A stretch of DNA of 33,689 nt from Candidatus Gastranaerophilales bacterium (GTDB taxonomy: Bacteria > Cyanobacteriota > Vampirovibrionia > Gastranaerophilales > Gastranaerophilaceae). The DNA is taken from NCBI GenBank assembly GCA_944323635.1, contig CALUTH010000004.1, positions 1 to 33,689 of the forward strand, in the 5' to 3' direction. The position numbers were made by a program, and so were the translations under genes. Positions 16,349 to 24,683 of this stretch are shown here, in pieces. Under the pieces are notes generated by a model, which was not told where the DNA came from, did not search any database, and saw only the letters and a list, made by a program, of their open reading frames with translations. The first letter of the stretch is position 1; each line of letters opens with the position of its first letter.

Positions 16349-17362
16349 ATGAAATTAACTGTTCTCGGACCCGGATGTTGGGGGCTTACGTTAGCCTGGC
16401 TTTTAACAAATAATTTTGAAGAAATAACCGTTTGGGGCAGGGAATCCGACTTATACGAGGATTTGATAAAGAATAAGCATTGCTCAAAGCCGCTGGAAGT
16501 CCAACTGGACAGCAAAGTCAAAATTTCATCAAACCTTAAAGAATCTATCGAGGGGGCAAACATTATACTTGCAGTCGTTGCAACCGCAGGGATGAGGGAT
16601 GTTTGCGAAAAACTTAAAGACGCAGGTATAAAACCGTCTCAAATTCTTGTAAACGCCTCAAAAGGTATTGAATTAAATACTCTTATGCGGATGTCGGAGG
16701 TTATAAAAGACGTACTGCCGGAGCAAAAACTTGCAATACTTTCAGGTCCTACGCTTGCAAAAGAAGTCCTGCAGGGGAAACCGACCGCAGCATCAGTCGC
16801 ATCAGAGGATATGGAAACAGCGGAATTTGTACAAAGGGCGCTCAATGTGGGCGGCAAATTCAGATTATATACCAACTCCGATGTAATAGGCGTGGAACTT
16901 GGCGGAAGTTTGAAAAACGTTATCGCTATTGCATCAGGTTTTGCGCACAGTATGGAGCTCGGCGACAACTGTCTCGGTACACTCTTAACCCGCGGGATGG
17001 CGGAAATTATCCGTGTGAGCATAAAACTCGGCGCACAGCCTTCAACATTGTACGGTTTATCGGGTATGGGCGACCTTATAGCAACCTGTTCAAGCCCGAT
17101 GTCCAGAAACTTTACGGTAGGCTCACTCCTTGGCAAAGGTAAAAAAATTGATGATATTTTAAGAGAATTAGGCTCTGTCGCAGAAGGGGTTAAGACCTCC
17201 AAAGCAATGTGCGATTTAGGTAAAAAACTAGGTGTTGATGTTCCGCTCTCAAACGCTATTTATGAGGCGCTCTATACGGACATTACCCCGCAGCAGATTT
17301 TGGACAAACTTATGAACAGAAAACTCAAGGAAGAAGAACGTTATGATAAAGTGGGCAGTTAA
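16349..17362 (+). CDS. gpsA: Glycerol-3-phosphate dehydrogenase [NAD(P)+]
   Basis: Reduces dihydroxyacetone phosphate to sn-glycerol 3-phosphate for phospholipid synthesis. The 337-residue protein has the N-terminal Rossmann motif (VLGPGCWGLTLAWLL, residues about 5-19), the SKGIE segment with a catalytic-site Lys, AILSGPTLAKEV, and the C-terminal substrate domain with GGSLKNVIAIASGF, GMGDLIATCSSPMSRN and GKG. The Rossmann Gly-rich loop reads GPGCWG, where the usual GxGxxG has Ala or Ser at the Cys. It starts 1 nt after murQ and its 3' end overlaps the next gene by 20 nt. Confidence 0.96.
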   Translation: MKLTVLGPGCWGLTLAWLLTNNFEEITVWGRESDLYEDLIKNKHCSKPLEVQLDSKVKISSNLKESIEGANIILAVVATAGMRDVCEKLKDAGIKPSQILVNASKGIELNTLMRMSEVIKDVLPEQKLAILSGPTLAKEVLQGKPTAASVASEDMETAEFVQRALNVGGKFRLYTNSDVIGVELGGSLKNVIAIASGFAHSMELGDNCLGTLLTRGMAEIIRVSIKLGAQPSTLYGLSGMGDLIATCSSPMSRNFTVGSLLGKGKKIDDILRELGSVAEGVKTSKAMCDLGKKLGVDVPLSNAIYEALYTDITPQQILDKLMNRKLKEEERYDKVGS

Positions 17363-18281
17363 TTACCTCAAAAATACATTTCACCCGCTTGACGTGCCCG
17401 AAAACGTTGAGTTGGAAGAAAACCAGTTAGTTATTGCTAGAACAGAGAAGGGCGAAGAAGTCTTAAAAGTTTTCAGAGTAAATTCTGAAATCTCAAAAAG
17501 GTTTGAAGAATCAGGCAAAAACCTTGAGCCGTTTAAGTTTGTCAGAACAATGTCGCATGAAGATATGATGATTTATGACGACATAAAACGCGAAGAAGTG
17601 ACATCATTTTTTAAGTGCAAAGAGCTGGTTCAGCAGCACAACCTCTCAATGAACCTTGTGCAATGCAGGCTAACCTTTGACAGAAAGAAAATAACGTTCT
17701 ATTACACCGCGCCTGAGCGTGTCGACTTTAGAGCGCTGTTAAAGGATTTGACACAGGTATTCCGCCACATGAGAATTGACCTGCGCCATATCGGAGTACG
17801 GGACGAAACCTCTATAATGGAGGGGACAGGGATGTGCGGCAAACCATTCTGCTGCTGCTCGTTCTTAAGGAAGTTTGCATCAATCAACGTAAAACTTGCA
17901 AAAGATCAGGGAATGCCAATAACACCGTCCAAAATATCAGGGAGCTGCGGGCGTTTGTTGTGCTGTCTGACTTATGAGTATTCAAACTACATTGAGGCAG
18001 CAAAAGGTATTCCGCCTGTAGGGTCAACGGTTATGACACCCGCGGGTCTTGGCAAAATTTGTTATATCAAATTCCTTAACAGTATTGTTGCCGTTAAGTT
18101 TGAAGACGGCAAAATTAAAGAGTTTACCAAAGACGATATAGAAATGGTAGATGCAGAGGTTAACGTTGATATTAACGCCTCTATCCAAACAATTGCCGCG
18201 TATGATACTGATGAAAAAGTGGATATGCGCCAGTTGAAACAACTGGAAGACGACAGGAACAGTTCTACCGGTAATGTGTAA
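17343..18281 (+). CDS. ricT: PSP1-domain protein RicT (YaaT family)
   Basis: 312 residues. The PSP1 C-terminal domain (about 80-170) is followed by the cysteine-rich signature GMCGKPFCCCSF (C165, C170-172) and SGSCGRLLCCLTYE (C202, C207-208). In Bacillus RicT these Cys bind [4Fe-4S] clusters in the RicA-RicF-RicT complex, which affects RNase Y-dependent mRNA processing; some homologues outside Firmicutes have other or unknown roles. After the Cys region, a small beta-domain (about 225-270, PVGSTVMTPAGLGKICYIKF) resembles an SH3-like fold. It overlaps gpsA by 20 nt and its stop overlaps the next start in TAATG. No ricA or ricF lies nearby. Confidence 0.88.
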   Translation: MIKWAVNYLKNTFHPLDVPENVELEENQLVIARTEKGEEVLKVFRVNSEISKRFEESGKNLEPFKFVRTMSHEDMMIYDDIKREEVTSFFKCKELVQQHNLSMNLVQCRLTFDRKKITFYYTAPERVDFRALLKDLTQVFRHMRIDLRHIGVRDETSIMEGTGMCGKPFCCCSFLRKFASINVKLAKDQGMPITPSKISGSCGRLLCCLTYEYSNYIEAAKGIPPVGSTVMTPAGLGKICYIKFLNSIVAVKFEDGKIKEFTKDDIEMVDAEVNVDINASIQTIAAYDTDEKVDMRQLKQLEDDRNSSTGNV

Positions 18282-18964
18282 TGGATAAATATGATATTTT
18301 AAACTTATTAAACAAAGAGAGCACTAAAACCTATACCTTGTCTAACGTTATAAAAGATGATTACTTTGACAAGTATAGTATAGAAGTTAGCGGTTACGGT
18401 ATATACGAAGATAATATAAATTTAACAAAACCGTTCAATTGCAGATATTGTTTAATCATTGAATTACTGCAGAATAAAAGCGGTAATATTTTAACGACTT
18501 TACTTATGAACCCATCTAAAACATACCCGTCAAATGGTGATAATAAATCCAGATTTGACCAGACAATAAGGAATTTAATAATTTTAGGATATAAAATGGG
18601 GTACTCACAAATTGTTGTACTGAATTCTTTTGTTACAATTCTGGGGAACGGTAATAAAGCGGTCGAATATTATAAAAACTCTTATCAAAATTCTCAGCCA
18701 GACAGATTAAATAAAAAGTTCATATCTGCCGTCCTAAAAAACAAAGAATGTCAGGATTTATTAGCAGCATGCGGCGATAAGGTTCATAAAAATCTCTATA
18801 ATTATTATATAGATTTAATAAAGGGAAATAATATATCACCATGGTGCTATGCTTATACAAAAAATCAACGTCCAAGACATTTAAGCCTGCAATCGGCAGA
18901 AAACAGAAAGGCTTTTAACAGTTTTTTATCCCATTTCAAAAAAATACCGTTGAAAATCAGTTAA
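18281..18964 (+). CDS. DUF1643 family protein
   Basis: 227 residues of unknown function. The DUF1643 hallmarks are visible: LLMNPSKTYP, then RFDQTIRNLIILGYKMGYSQ and IVVLNSFVTI, matching the family's LNPS-x(n)-D-x-T-x-R-x(n)-N-x-F pattern. These proteins occur on phages, in mobile regions and as housekeeping orphans; none has a firm biochemical role that I know of. The N-terminal 60 residues, rich in Asp, Lys and Tyr, form a strand-rich extension. The start overlaps the ricT stop (TAATG), so it is the last gene of the ribH run. Its A/T content is slightly higher and its Lys/Asn content greater than its neighbours', which could mean later acquisition. Confidence 0.7.
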   Translation: MDKYDILNLLNKESTKTYTLSNVIKDDYFDKYSIEVSGYGIYEDNINLTKPFNCRYCLIIELLQNKSGNILTTLLMNPSKTYPSNGDNKSRFDQTIRNLIILGYKMGYSQIVVLNSFVTILGNGNKAVEYYKNSYQNSQPDRLNKKFISAVLKNKECQDLLAACGDKVHKNLYNYYIDLIKGNNISPWCYAYTKNQRPRHLSLQSAENRKAFNSFLSHFKKIPLKIS

Positions 18965-19000
18965 GTAATACAAACAAATGAAGAACCTTTTTGCCCGATA

Positions 19001-19032
19001 TGGTATAATAACCCGGTATTATAAGGAAAGGG
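19001..19032 (+). promoter_or_regulatory. Extended -10 promoter and SD of lemA
   Basis: TGGTATAAT, an extended -10 with TATAAT at 19004-19009, stands 33 bp before the lemA ATG, with no convincing -35. A purine-rich SD (AAAGGG, about 19027-19032) lies close to the start. Confidence 0.5.
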
Positions 19033-19042
19033 AAAAAGAAAA

Positions 19043-19618
19043 ATGAAGCTATCAGTTATTGTTTTACTTGCTATTGCGGCATTAATTATTTTTGCGTTCT
19101 ACGGGATGTATGTTTCGCTTATTCAAAAGAAAAACAAAGTAATGGAAGCTTTTTCGAGTATCAGCGTACAGCTTAAAAAGAGATATGATTTGATTCCTAA
19201 TATTCTTACCCTTGCCGGCAAGTTTATGGAACACGAAAAATCCTTAATGGAAGAGGTTACAAAATTAAGAACGCAGGCAATATCACTGCCTGAGGATATT
19301 AATAACGTCGGTAAAAAACTGGAACTTGACTCTCAAATCAGAAGCAAGATGGGGCAAATAATGGTTGCGGTTGAGAACTACCCGCAATTAAAGTCCGACC
19401 AGACAATGGTTCATGCAATGCAAACTTATAACGAAGTTGAAGAACACATTGCTGCTGCAAGAAGATTCTATAACTCTGCCGTGCTTGAACTTAACAATGC
19501 GGTAGAAATCTTCCCGTCCTCGATTGTTGCGGGCATGGTAGGCGTTCACCGTCAGGAATTTTTCAAGGTGGATGAGGCTGAAACCAAACCCGTAAATGCG
19601 GCAAATTACTTAAAATAA
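19043..19618 (+). CDS. lemA: LemA family protein
   Basis: 191 residues with an N-terminal membrane helix (about 4-24) and a long helical domain. Family signatures are YDLIPNILTLAGKFMEHEK (the conserved R-x-D-L-I-P-N-L segment; the Arg-Tyr-Asp precedes it) and, near the end, EEHIAAARRFYNSAVLELNN and FPSSIVA. LemA is a membrane protein of unknown biochemical role, with the helical part probably outside the cytoplasm. The two DUF3137 genes follow directly, an association seen in other bacteria, and probably form one transcription unit with it. Confidence 0.93.
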   Translation: MKLSVIVLLAIAALIIFAFYGMYVSLIQKKNKVMEAFSSISVQLKKRYDLIPNILTLAGKFMEHEKSLMEEVTKLRTQAISLPEDINNVGKKLELDSQIRSKMGQIMVAVENYPQLKSDQTMVHAMQTYNEVEEHIAAARRFYNSAVLELNNAVEIFPSSIVAGMVGVHRQEFFKVDEAETKPVNAANYLK

Positions 19619-19633
19619 TATTGAGGGGAATAA

Positions 19634-20590
19634 ATGGACAAAAAAGGTACTACCCAAAAAGAATTTTACGGTTTATTCCGTAAAAACTGCCTGCCGCTCC
19701 TTGGTAAATATGAAACAGAAAGAAAGAATAAGTTTTTAATCTTTGCAATAACGGGCGGTATCAGCGGGGCTGCTTTTATAATCAGTTTACTGCTTTATTT
19801 TGTAATTAGTCCTATTGAGTTTTATCAGCAGATTTTTATTATTTCGGGCGCCTGTACTGCAGTTATACTTACTATTGCCCAAATAACCGGAAAAGCTTTT
19901 GAACGAAAAATTAAGGCGGAAGTAATGCCGGTATTTTGCAAATGCCTGGGCGATTTCCAGTGGAACCCGTTGTTTGGTATTAACTCTCCACTATTTGCAC
20001 AAGCAGGTGTTATTCCCCGAAAATATGACAAGGAAGAACATGATGATATTTTTAAGGGAACTTACAAAGATGTAAGTATTGAAATTAATGAAGTCTGCTA
20101 CAAAGACATAAGAATAACATACGATAGTAAAGGGCGGCGGAGCAGGAAAGAATACACACTGTTTGACGGCGTTGTTGCAGAACTCGGAATGAATAAGGAT
20201 TTTAAGGCTCATACGGTTGTCGCGGCTGACACTTTACTGCACGGTGCACCGGTAAGCGGTTTAAGACATACAACACTGGAAGATGTAACGTTTGAAAAAA
20301 TGTTTGATGTCTTTACAAACGATGAAGTTGAAGCGCGGTATTTGCTTACGCCTACGTTCATGGAACGGCTTGTCAAGGTGAGAAAAGCATTTAAATGTGA
20401 CAAACTCTCATGCGCGTTTTATAGGGATAAACTGTTTATCTCTATAGATACCAGAAAAGATATGTTTGTCCTGGGCTCTCTTACAAAGCCTGCGGATGAC
20501 GAAAAACAGTTCTTCCAAATGTTTGAAGAAATTACTTCCATCATTGAACTTATTGACCAGCTTAAACTAGATCAGAAAATAGGGTTGTAA
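19634..20590 (+). CDS. DUF3137 membrane protein, copy 1
   Basis: 318 residues. Two transmembrane helices (about 30-55 and 63-85) separated by a short loop, then a large cytosolic domain. Typical of DUF3137 are the segment IMPVFCK/MPVFCKCLGDFQW after the helices, DDIFKGTYKDVSIEINEV, and the C-terminal FTNDEVEARYLLTPTFMERL, where FxTNDEVEAR is strongly conserved. Function is unknown. It has a GAGGGG SD, follows lemA by 15 nt and is followed after 1 nt by a paralogue. Compared with copy 2 it carries an extra strand pair around residues 155-178 (SKGRRSRKEY). Confidence 0.85.
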   Translation: MDKKGTTQKEFYGLFRKNCLPLLGKYETERKNKFLIFAITGGISGAAFIISLLLYFVISPIEFYQQIFIISGACTAVILTIAQITGKAFERKIKAEVMPVFCKCLGDFQWNPLFGINSPLFAQAGVIPRKYDKEEHDDIFKGTYKDVSIEINEVCYKDIRITYDSKGRRSRKEYTLFDGVVAELGMNKDFKAHTVVAADTLLHGAPVSGLRHTTLEDVTFEKMFDVFTNDEVEARYLLTPTFMERLVKVRKAFKCDKLSCAFYRDKLFISIDTRKDMFVLGSLTKPADDEKQFFQMFEEITSIIELIDQLKLDQKIGL

Positions 20591-20591
20591 T

Positions 20592-21509
20592 ATGAGTAGT
20601 AGAAAAGAATTTAACGAAATGTTTTATAAAACTTGTAAACCTTTGCTTACAGAATTTGAGGAGCAGCGGATGAAAATATTTTTTGCTTATAAAATAAGAG
20701 CAACCATTTTAGGGATAATTCTTTTTTGTTTGCTATGCCTATTTCTTTATGAGATTGCAATACAACAGCCACGAGGTTCTATCTTTTTAGTTATAATTAT
20801 AGCTGCAATTATGTTGGGTGACTATTACAAACAAAAAAAGAATTTTGAAACTAAGATAAAACATAAAATCATGCCTGTATTCTGCAATGCGCTCGGTGAT
20901 TTCCAATGGTCGTCGGGAAATATCGTAAACTACGATTTATTTGTCAATACAGGTATTGTTCCAAAGAACTGGTACAGAGCACAAAGTGATGATATTTTTA
21001 CAGGAAAGCACAACGATGTTTCAATAGAGATTGCAGAAGTAACCTACTGGGAAAAGGGTGACAAAAACAACTATGTCACTTTTCAGGGAGCAGTTGTTCT
21101 CCTTGATATGAACAAAATCTTTCACGGGCACACACTCGTAACTTCTGACACGGCTCTTCACCTTTCTCCGATAAACGGATTAAAACATACAATCCTTGAG
21201 GACAGCAGATTTGAAAAAATATTTGACGTTTTTACAAATGATGAAGTTGAAGCAAGGTATTTGCTTACACCTACTTTTATGGAGCGCCTAACTAAAATTA
21301 AAAAAACTTTTATGGCAGCCCAAATATCCTGCGCATTCTATATGAATAAACTGTTTATTTCAATTAACACCCGAAAAGATATGTTTTCCCTTGGAGCAAT
21401 AAATAAACCGGTAGATGATTACAGGCAATTTCTCCAGATATATACGGAAATCACTTCCATTATTGAACTTATTGACCAGCTTAAACTGGATCAGAAAATA
21501 GGGTTGTAA
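20592..21509 (+). CDS. DUF3137 membrane protein, copy 2
   Basis: 305 residues with the same architecture as the upstream gene: a two-helix membrane anchor (about 30-85), then the DUF3137 domain with MPVFCNALGDFQW, DDIFTGKHNDVSIEIAEV and FTNDEVEARYLLTPTFMERL. The two proteins differ in the helices and middle but are almost identical at the C-terminus (IIELIDQLKLDQKIGL in both), where the DNA of the last 41 bases differs by one base. This suggests recent duplication or gene conversion of the 3' end. A heteromeric pair working with LemA is plausible but not shown. Confidence 0.85.
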   Translation: MSSRKEFNEMFYKTCKPLLTEFEEQRMKIFFAYKIRATILGIILFCLLCLFLYEIAIQQPRGSIFLVIIIAAIMLGDYYKQKKNFETKIKHKIMPVFCNALGDFQWSSGNIVNYDLFVNTGIVPKNWYRAQSDDIFTGKHNDVSIEIAEVTYWEKGDKNNYVTFQGAVVLLDMNKIFHGHTLVTSDTALHLSPINGLKHTILEDSRFEKIFDVFTNDEVEARYLLTPTFMERLTKIKKTFMAAQISCAFYMNKLFISINTRKDMFSLGAINKPVDDYRQFLQIYTEITSIIELIDQLKLDQKIGL

Positions 21510-21514
21510 AAGTA

Positions 21515-21538
21515 ACGGATGCTTTTTAAAGCACCCGT
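21515..21538. terminator. Hairpin terminator between DUF3137 and the convergent integrase gene
   Basis: A stem ACGG-A-TGCT with AGCA-C-CCGT, one A-C mismatch, closing on a small T/A loop. There is no long U-tract on either side, so efficiency is uncertain; its place between two convergent genes supports a terminator role. Confidence 0.5.
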
Positions 21539-21547
21539 ATATATTCC

Positions 21548-22099
21548 CTACAGGTGGAAATTCATATACGATGTATCTATTTCATCCTGCGAAATCCCGA
21601 TATACCGCAGAGTAATAGACGGAGAAGAATGGTTAAGAATTTTTTGCAAAAGAGCCACATCATTATACTGTTTATAGAAAAAATACCCGAAACTTTTACG
21701 CATAGTATGGGTACCTATATTAACATCTTTAATCCCGACCGCCCGGCAAGCCTCGTTCAAAAATCTGTAAACCTGAGAGCGATCCAACCGCCCGAGTTTT
21801 TTACCGGTAAACAGAGGTTTGTCAGAACAAATCATTCCATCCGTATATTCTCTGATTAATCTGCAAAGTTTTTTATTTAACGGAAAACGTTTATATTTGC
21901 CGGTCTTCTTCTCCCGTATTTCAATAAAAGACTTACCCATTACATCACAAACATTTAACCCGAGAATATCAGAAACCCTTAGCCCTGAATTAATCCCCAT
22001 CGCAAAAATCAGCCGGTTTCTTTCACTCGTTTTTGCAAGATAATTTTCCACCGCCGCAATATCTTTTCTGCTTTTAATTGATTCCACCAAATTTTTCAT
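21548..22099 (-). CDS. Minimal tyrosine recombinase (catalytic domain only)
   Basis: 183 residues. All six catalytic positions of the family are present: R41 (SGLRVSDIL), K65 in the beta-hairpin (EKKTGK), H131 and R134 (THTMRKS), H157 (NHSS) and nucleophile Y166 (LRYIG). The N-terminal SAM-like core-binding domain of Xer and phage integrases is absent; the size is like the FimB/FimE invertases. I set the start at ATG 22099 because AGAGG lies 5 nt before it; the in-frame GTG at 22105 would overlap the SD. No phage gene, excisionase or clear attachment repeat is visible nearby. It may flip a DNA element or be the remnant of a mobile element. Confidence 0.88.
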   Translation of the reverse strand: MKNLVESIKSRKDIAAVENYLAKTSERNRLIFAMGINSGLRVSDILGLNVCDVMGKSFIEIREKKTGKYKRFPLNKKLCRLIREYTDGMICSDKPLFTGKKLGRLDRSQVYRFLNEACRAVGIKDVNIGTHTMRKSFGYFFYKQYNDVALLQKILNHSSPSITLRYIGISQDEIDTSYMNFHL

Positions 22100-22173
22100 A
22101 CTCACCTCTTTCTACGACAAAAATATGTGCCGTAAGAAAAATGTAAGAAGTAAATAGTCCGGTTTCAAATACA

Positions 22174-22202
22174 CAAAGAGTGCGTAAACAACGCACTCTT
22201 TG
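22174..22202 (-). terminator. Terminator of pckA
   Basis: A perfect 12-bp stem, CAAAGAGTGCGT (22174-22185) and ACGCACTCTTTG (22191-22202), with a 5-nt loop, 23 nt past the pckA stop codon. On the minus strand it ends CTCTTTGTGTATTTG, a moderate U-rich tail. Confidence 0.8.
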
Positions 22203-22225
22203 ATATTTATAAATTATTTATCCGC

Positions 22226-23830
22226 CTAAATTTTTGCGGTATTTTTAGGTTTCGGACCTGCTGCAACAATTTCTGCAGGCATATTAGGATATTTTGCGGC
22301 AAAATTATCCGCAAACATTTGTGCAAGTTTATTAGCCTGTTCATCATAAGCAGCTTTATCTGCCCATAAACCGCGGGCATCAAGCTGTTCATCCGGAACA
22401 TTCGGACAGGATACAGGATAATCAACATTGAATATATCGTGGTGCTTGAATTCAATGTTATCAAATGCACCGTTTAATGCGGCAGTAACCATTGCCCTTG
22501 TGTAAGCAAGTTTCATACGTTTAGCGCCTGATGCTGCACTTCCGCCAGCCCATCCGGTATTAACAAGGTAAACTTTTGTACCGTATTTATCAAGTTTTTC
22601 ACCGAGCATTTGTGCGTATACAGAAGCGTCCATCGGCATAAAAGGCTCGCCAAACAATGTTGAGAATGTCGGCTGCGGTTCTGTAACGCCGCGTTCAGTA
22701 CCTGCAAGTTTTGAAGTAAATCCGGTTACAAAATGGTACATTGCAGCATTTTTACTTAATCTGCTAATCGGGGGAAGTACCCCGAAAGCATCAGCCGTAA
22801 GGAATACAACAACCTTAGGAATACCGCCGACACTCGGAATTTGTGCGTTATTAATATAATCAATCGGATAACCTACACGGGTATTTTCGGTAAGACTTCC
22901 GTCCGCAAAATCAAACTCACGGGTTTCAGGGTCCATAACAACGTTTTCTACAAGCGAACCGAATTTAATTGCGTTGTAAATATCAGGTTCATGTTCCGCA
23001 GAAAGATTAATACATTTTGCATAACATCCGCCTTCAAAGTTAAAAATACCATCCGGAGACCAGCCGTGTTCGTCATCACCAATTAATTTACGCGCAGGAT
23101 CTGCTGATAATGTTGTTTTTCCTGTTCCGGAAAGCCCAAAGAATACCGCTGTTTCACCGGTTTGCGGATCCATATTGGCAGAACAGTGCATCGGAAGAAC
23201 ATTTTTCTTTGTCATTATATAGTTCATTGTAGAGAATACAGATTTTTTGATTTCACCTGCATATTGTGAACCGCAAATAATGATTTCGTGTGCTTCATAA
23301 TCTATAATTATTGCTGCCTCAGAATTTACACCGTCGACCTCGGGATCACATTTAAATCCCGGAGCACAAAGAATTGTATAATCAGGCGCGCCGTAGTTTG
23401 CAAGCTCTTCCGCAGTCGGGCGAATCAATAATTGGTGGATAAACATATTCTGGCTGGCAAGTTCGTTTATAACACGGAATTTTTGAGTATATTTTTTATC
23501 CGCGCCAGCAAAACCATCAAAAATAAAAATTTCACGGTTTTGTAAATACGCCGCTATTTTACCTCGTATAGAGTTGTATTTTTCACGGCTAATCGGGCGG
23601 TTAACTTTTCCCCAAGCAATTTCATTATGAACACCGTCAGTGTCAACAATAAACTTATCCTTAGGTGAACGTCCGGTATATTTTCCGGTTGTAACTACCA
23701 GTGCACCGGTATTACTTAATGTTCCTTCTCCACGGCGTAATGCTGCCTCTGTCAGCTGTGCAGGGGTAAGATTACGATATACCGCCTTTGGTGCGATAAT
23801 CCCCAGTTTTTCAATTCCATAAGTTTCCAT
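22226..23830 (-). CDS. pckA: Phosphoenolpyruvate carboxykinase (ATP)
   Basis: Interconverts oxaloacetate plus ATP and phosphoenolpyruvate plus CO2 plus ADP. It serves gluconeogenesis or, in fermenting gut bacteria, ATP-yielding CO2 fixation toward succinate. The P-loop (GLSGTGKTTLSADP) and the following LIGDDEHGW metal/ATP site identify the ATP-dependent class. Also visible are TGRSPKDKFIVD, FSTMNYIMTKKNVLPMHCSA, ENTRVGYPIDYINNA and the C-terminal FKHHDIFNVDYPVSCP. I set the start at 23830 because a consensus AAGGAGA SD stands 8 nt before it; the extended frame from 23866 has no such site. Length is then 534, the family norm. It is a single-gene unit with its own promoter and terminator. Confidence 0.97.
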   Translation of the reverse strand: METYGIEKLGIIAPKAVYRNLTPAQLTEAALRRGEGTLSNTGALVVTTGKYTGRSPKDKFIVDTDGVHNEIAWGKVNRPISREKYNSIRGKIAAYLQNREIFIFDGFAGADKKYTQKFRVINELASQNMFIHQLLIRPTAEELANYGAPDYTILCAPGFKCDPEVDGVNSEAAIIIDYEAHEIIICGSQYAGEIKKSVFSTMNYIMTKKNVLPMHCSANMDPQTGETAVFFGLSGTGKTTLSADPARKLIGDDEHGWSPDGIFNFEGGCYAKCINLSAEHEPDIYNAIKFGSLVENVVMDPETREFDFADGSLTENTRVGYPIDYINNAQIPSVGGIPKVVVFLTADAFGVLPPISRLSKNAAMYHFVTGFTSKLAGTERGVTEPQPTFSTLFGEPFMPMDASVYAQMLGEKLDKYGTKVYLVNTGWAGGSAASGAKRMKLAYTRAMVTAALNGAFDNIEFKHHDIFNVDYPVSCPNVPDEQLDARGLWADKAAYDEQANKLAQMFADNFAAKYPNMPAEIVAAGPKPKNTAKI

Positions 23831-23883
23831 AATTATTTCTCCTTCGCATTTTATTTTATCATTCAATTATTTTTGTTCAAATT

Positions 23884-23912
23884 ATTATATAACAAATAAT
23901 AACAAATGAAAA
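23884..23912 (-). promoter_or_regulatory. Promoter of pckA
   Basis: On the minus strand TTTTCA (23912-23907), 17 bp and a perfect TATAAT (23889-23884), leaving a leader of about 45 nt. The spacer contains two direct copies of TTTGTTAT, which could be a regulator site or chance. Confidence 0.6.
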
Positions 23913-23913
23913 C

Positions 23914-24252
23914 TTAAGTTTTTTTTGTATTTTTAATTACATCATTAGTGCTATTTTTAGCATCACTCTTATCAAATTCATGTCCGATAATTGCTCCGCT
24001 TGCTGCAGAAACCACCGTATAGAGCGCAACCAGAGGAATTGAAAGCCCGCCGAGAAGGACAGAACCTATGCCTGCACCAAGAGCGCCTGCTGTACCAAAT
24101 AAACCTCCAAGAGCCTTTGCATACTTATACTTTCCTTCAAAAGCCGGCTGTGAATAACTAAAATTATTACTTTGCCTTGACAAAAATTTTTGCGTCTCCA
24201 TTGGTCTTATTGTACAACGACCTGTGGTATTGTTAATTTTTTGTATCCTCAT
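23914..24252 (-). CDS. Small membrane protein with F-x-G-K motif, copy 1
   Basis: 112 residues, no named family recognised. The N-terminus MRIQKINN is followed by a polar stretch, then PAFEGKYKYAK (about 37-47), then a Gly-rich hydrophobic segment of about 45 residues (GGLFGTAGALGAGIGSVLLG and further), probably a membrane hairpin, and a polar tail. I chose the second ATG (24252), since the AAAGGAG SD lies 7 nt before it but only 1 nt before the first. The layout matches the neighbouring gene, so the two are likely distant paralogues. The gene lies just behind the pckA promoter and has no visible terminator. Confidence 0.7.
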   Translation of the reverse strand: MRIQKINNTTGRCTIRPMETQKFLSRQSNNFSYSQPAFEGKYKYAKALGGLFGTAGALGAGIGSVLLGGLSIPLVALYTVVSAASGAIIGHEFDKSDAKNSTNDVIKNTKKT

Positions 24253-24298
24253 ACCCATACTCCTTTAAAAAAATTCTAACAAAAAAAAATTAAAGTTA

Positions 24299-24613
24299 TT
24301 ATTTTTTATTTCTAATATTCAGGTTATCTACTAGAAATCCTATAAAAGCACCGCACAATCCTGCAAGAAAACCGTCAAGGAAAATATCACCAATCTTACT
24401 ATCATTGTTCACAAGCGTATTAAAAACAGAAAGTCCCGCACCATAAAGAGCAAATACTCCGGCGAATAATTTAGTATTCTTAAATTTTCCTGTAAAAGAG
24501 TGTACCGCAATACTTTTTTGGGGTACCGGTAAAAAATTCAGACCGTCTTTGAGAGGACTAAACTGCTGCTGTTTATAATCGGGGTAAAAAGAATTTATTT
24601 GATTAACTCTCAT
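24299..24613 (-). CDS. Small membrane protein with F-x-G-K motif, copy 2
   Basis: 104 residues from ATG 24613. It begins MRVNQINSFY, has a polar N-terminal third, the motif HSFTGKFKNTK (about 38-48) and then two hydrophobic segments (LFAGVFALYGAGLSVF and FLAGLCGAFIGFLVDNL) separated by a polar turn. The same order as in the downstream neighbour supports a shared family. A longer form from TTG 24631 is possible, but it lacks a better SD. The sequence shows no signal peptide in the usual place, which makes the conserved N-terminal tag more notable. Function unknown. Confidence 0.65.
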   Translation of the reverse strand: MRVNQINSFYPDYKQQQFSPLKDGLNFLPVPQKSIAVHSFTGKFKNTKLFAGVFALYGAGLSVFNTLVNNDSKIGDIFLDGFLAGLCGAFIGFLVDNLNIRNKK

Positions 24614-24683
24614 TGCACTGTTCTCTAGCAAAAAATTCTAACAAGAAAAGATTTGACAGTCAATAAACAATTTAAATATCAAA

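Noticed and set aside
22174-22202. 12-bp inverted repeat as recombinase target
   Set aside because: It directly follows pckA, has a 5-nt loop and a U-rich tail, so a terminator is the simpler reading.
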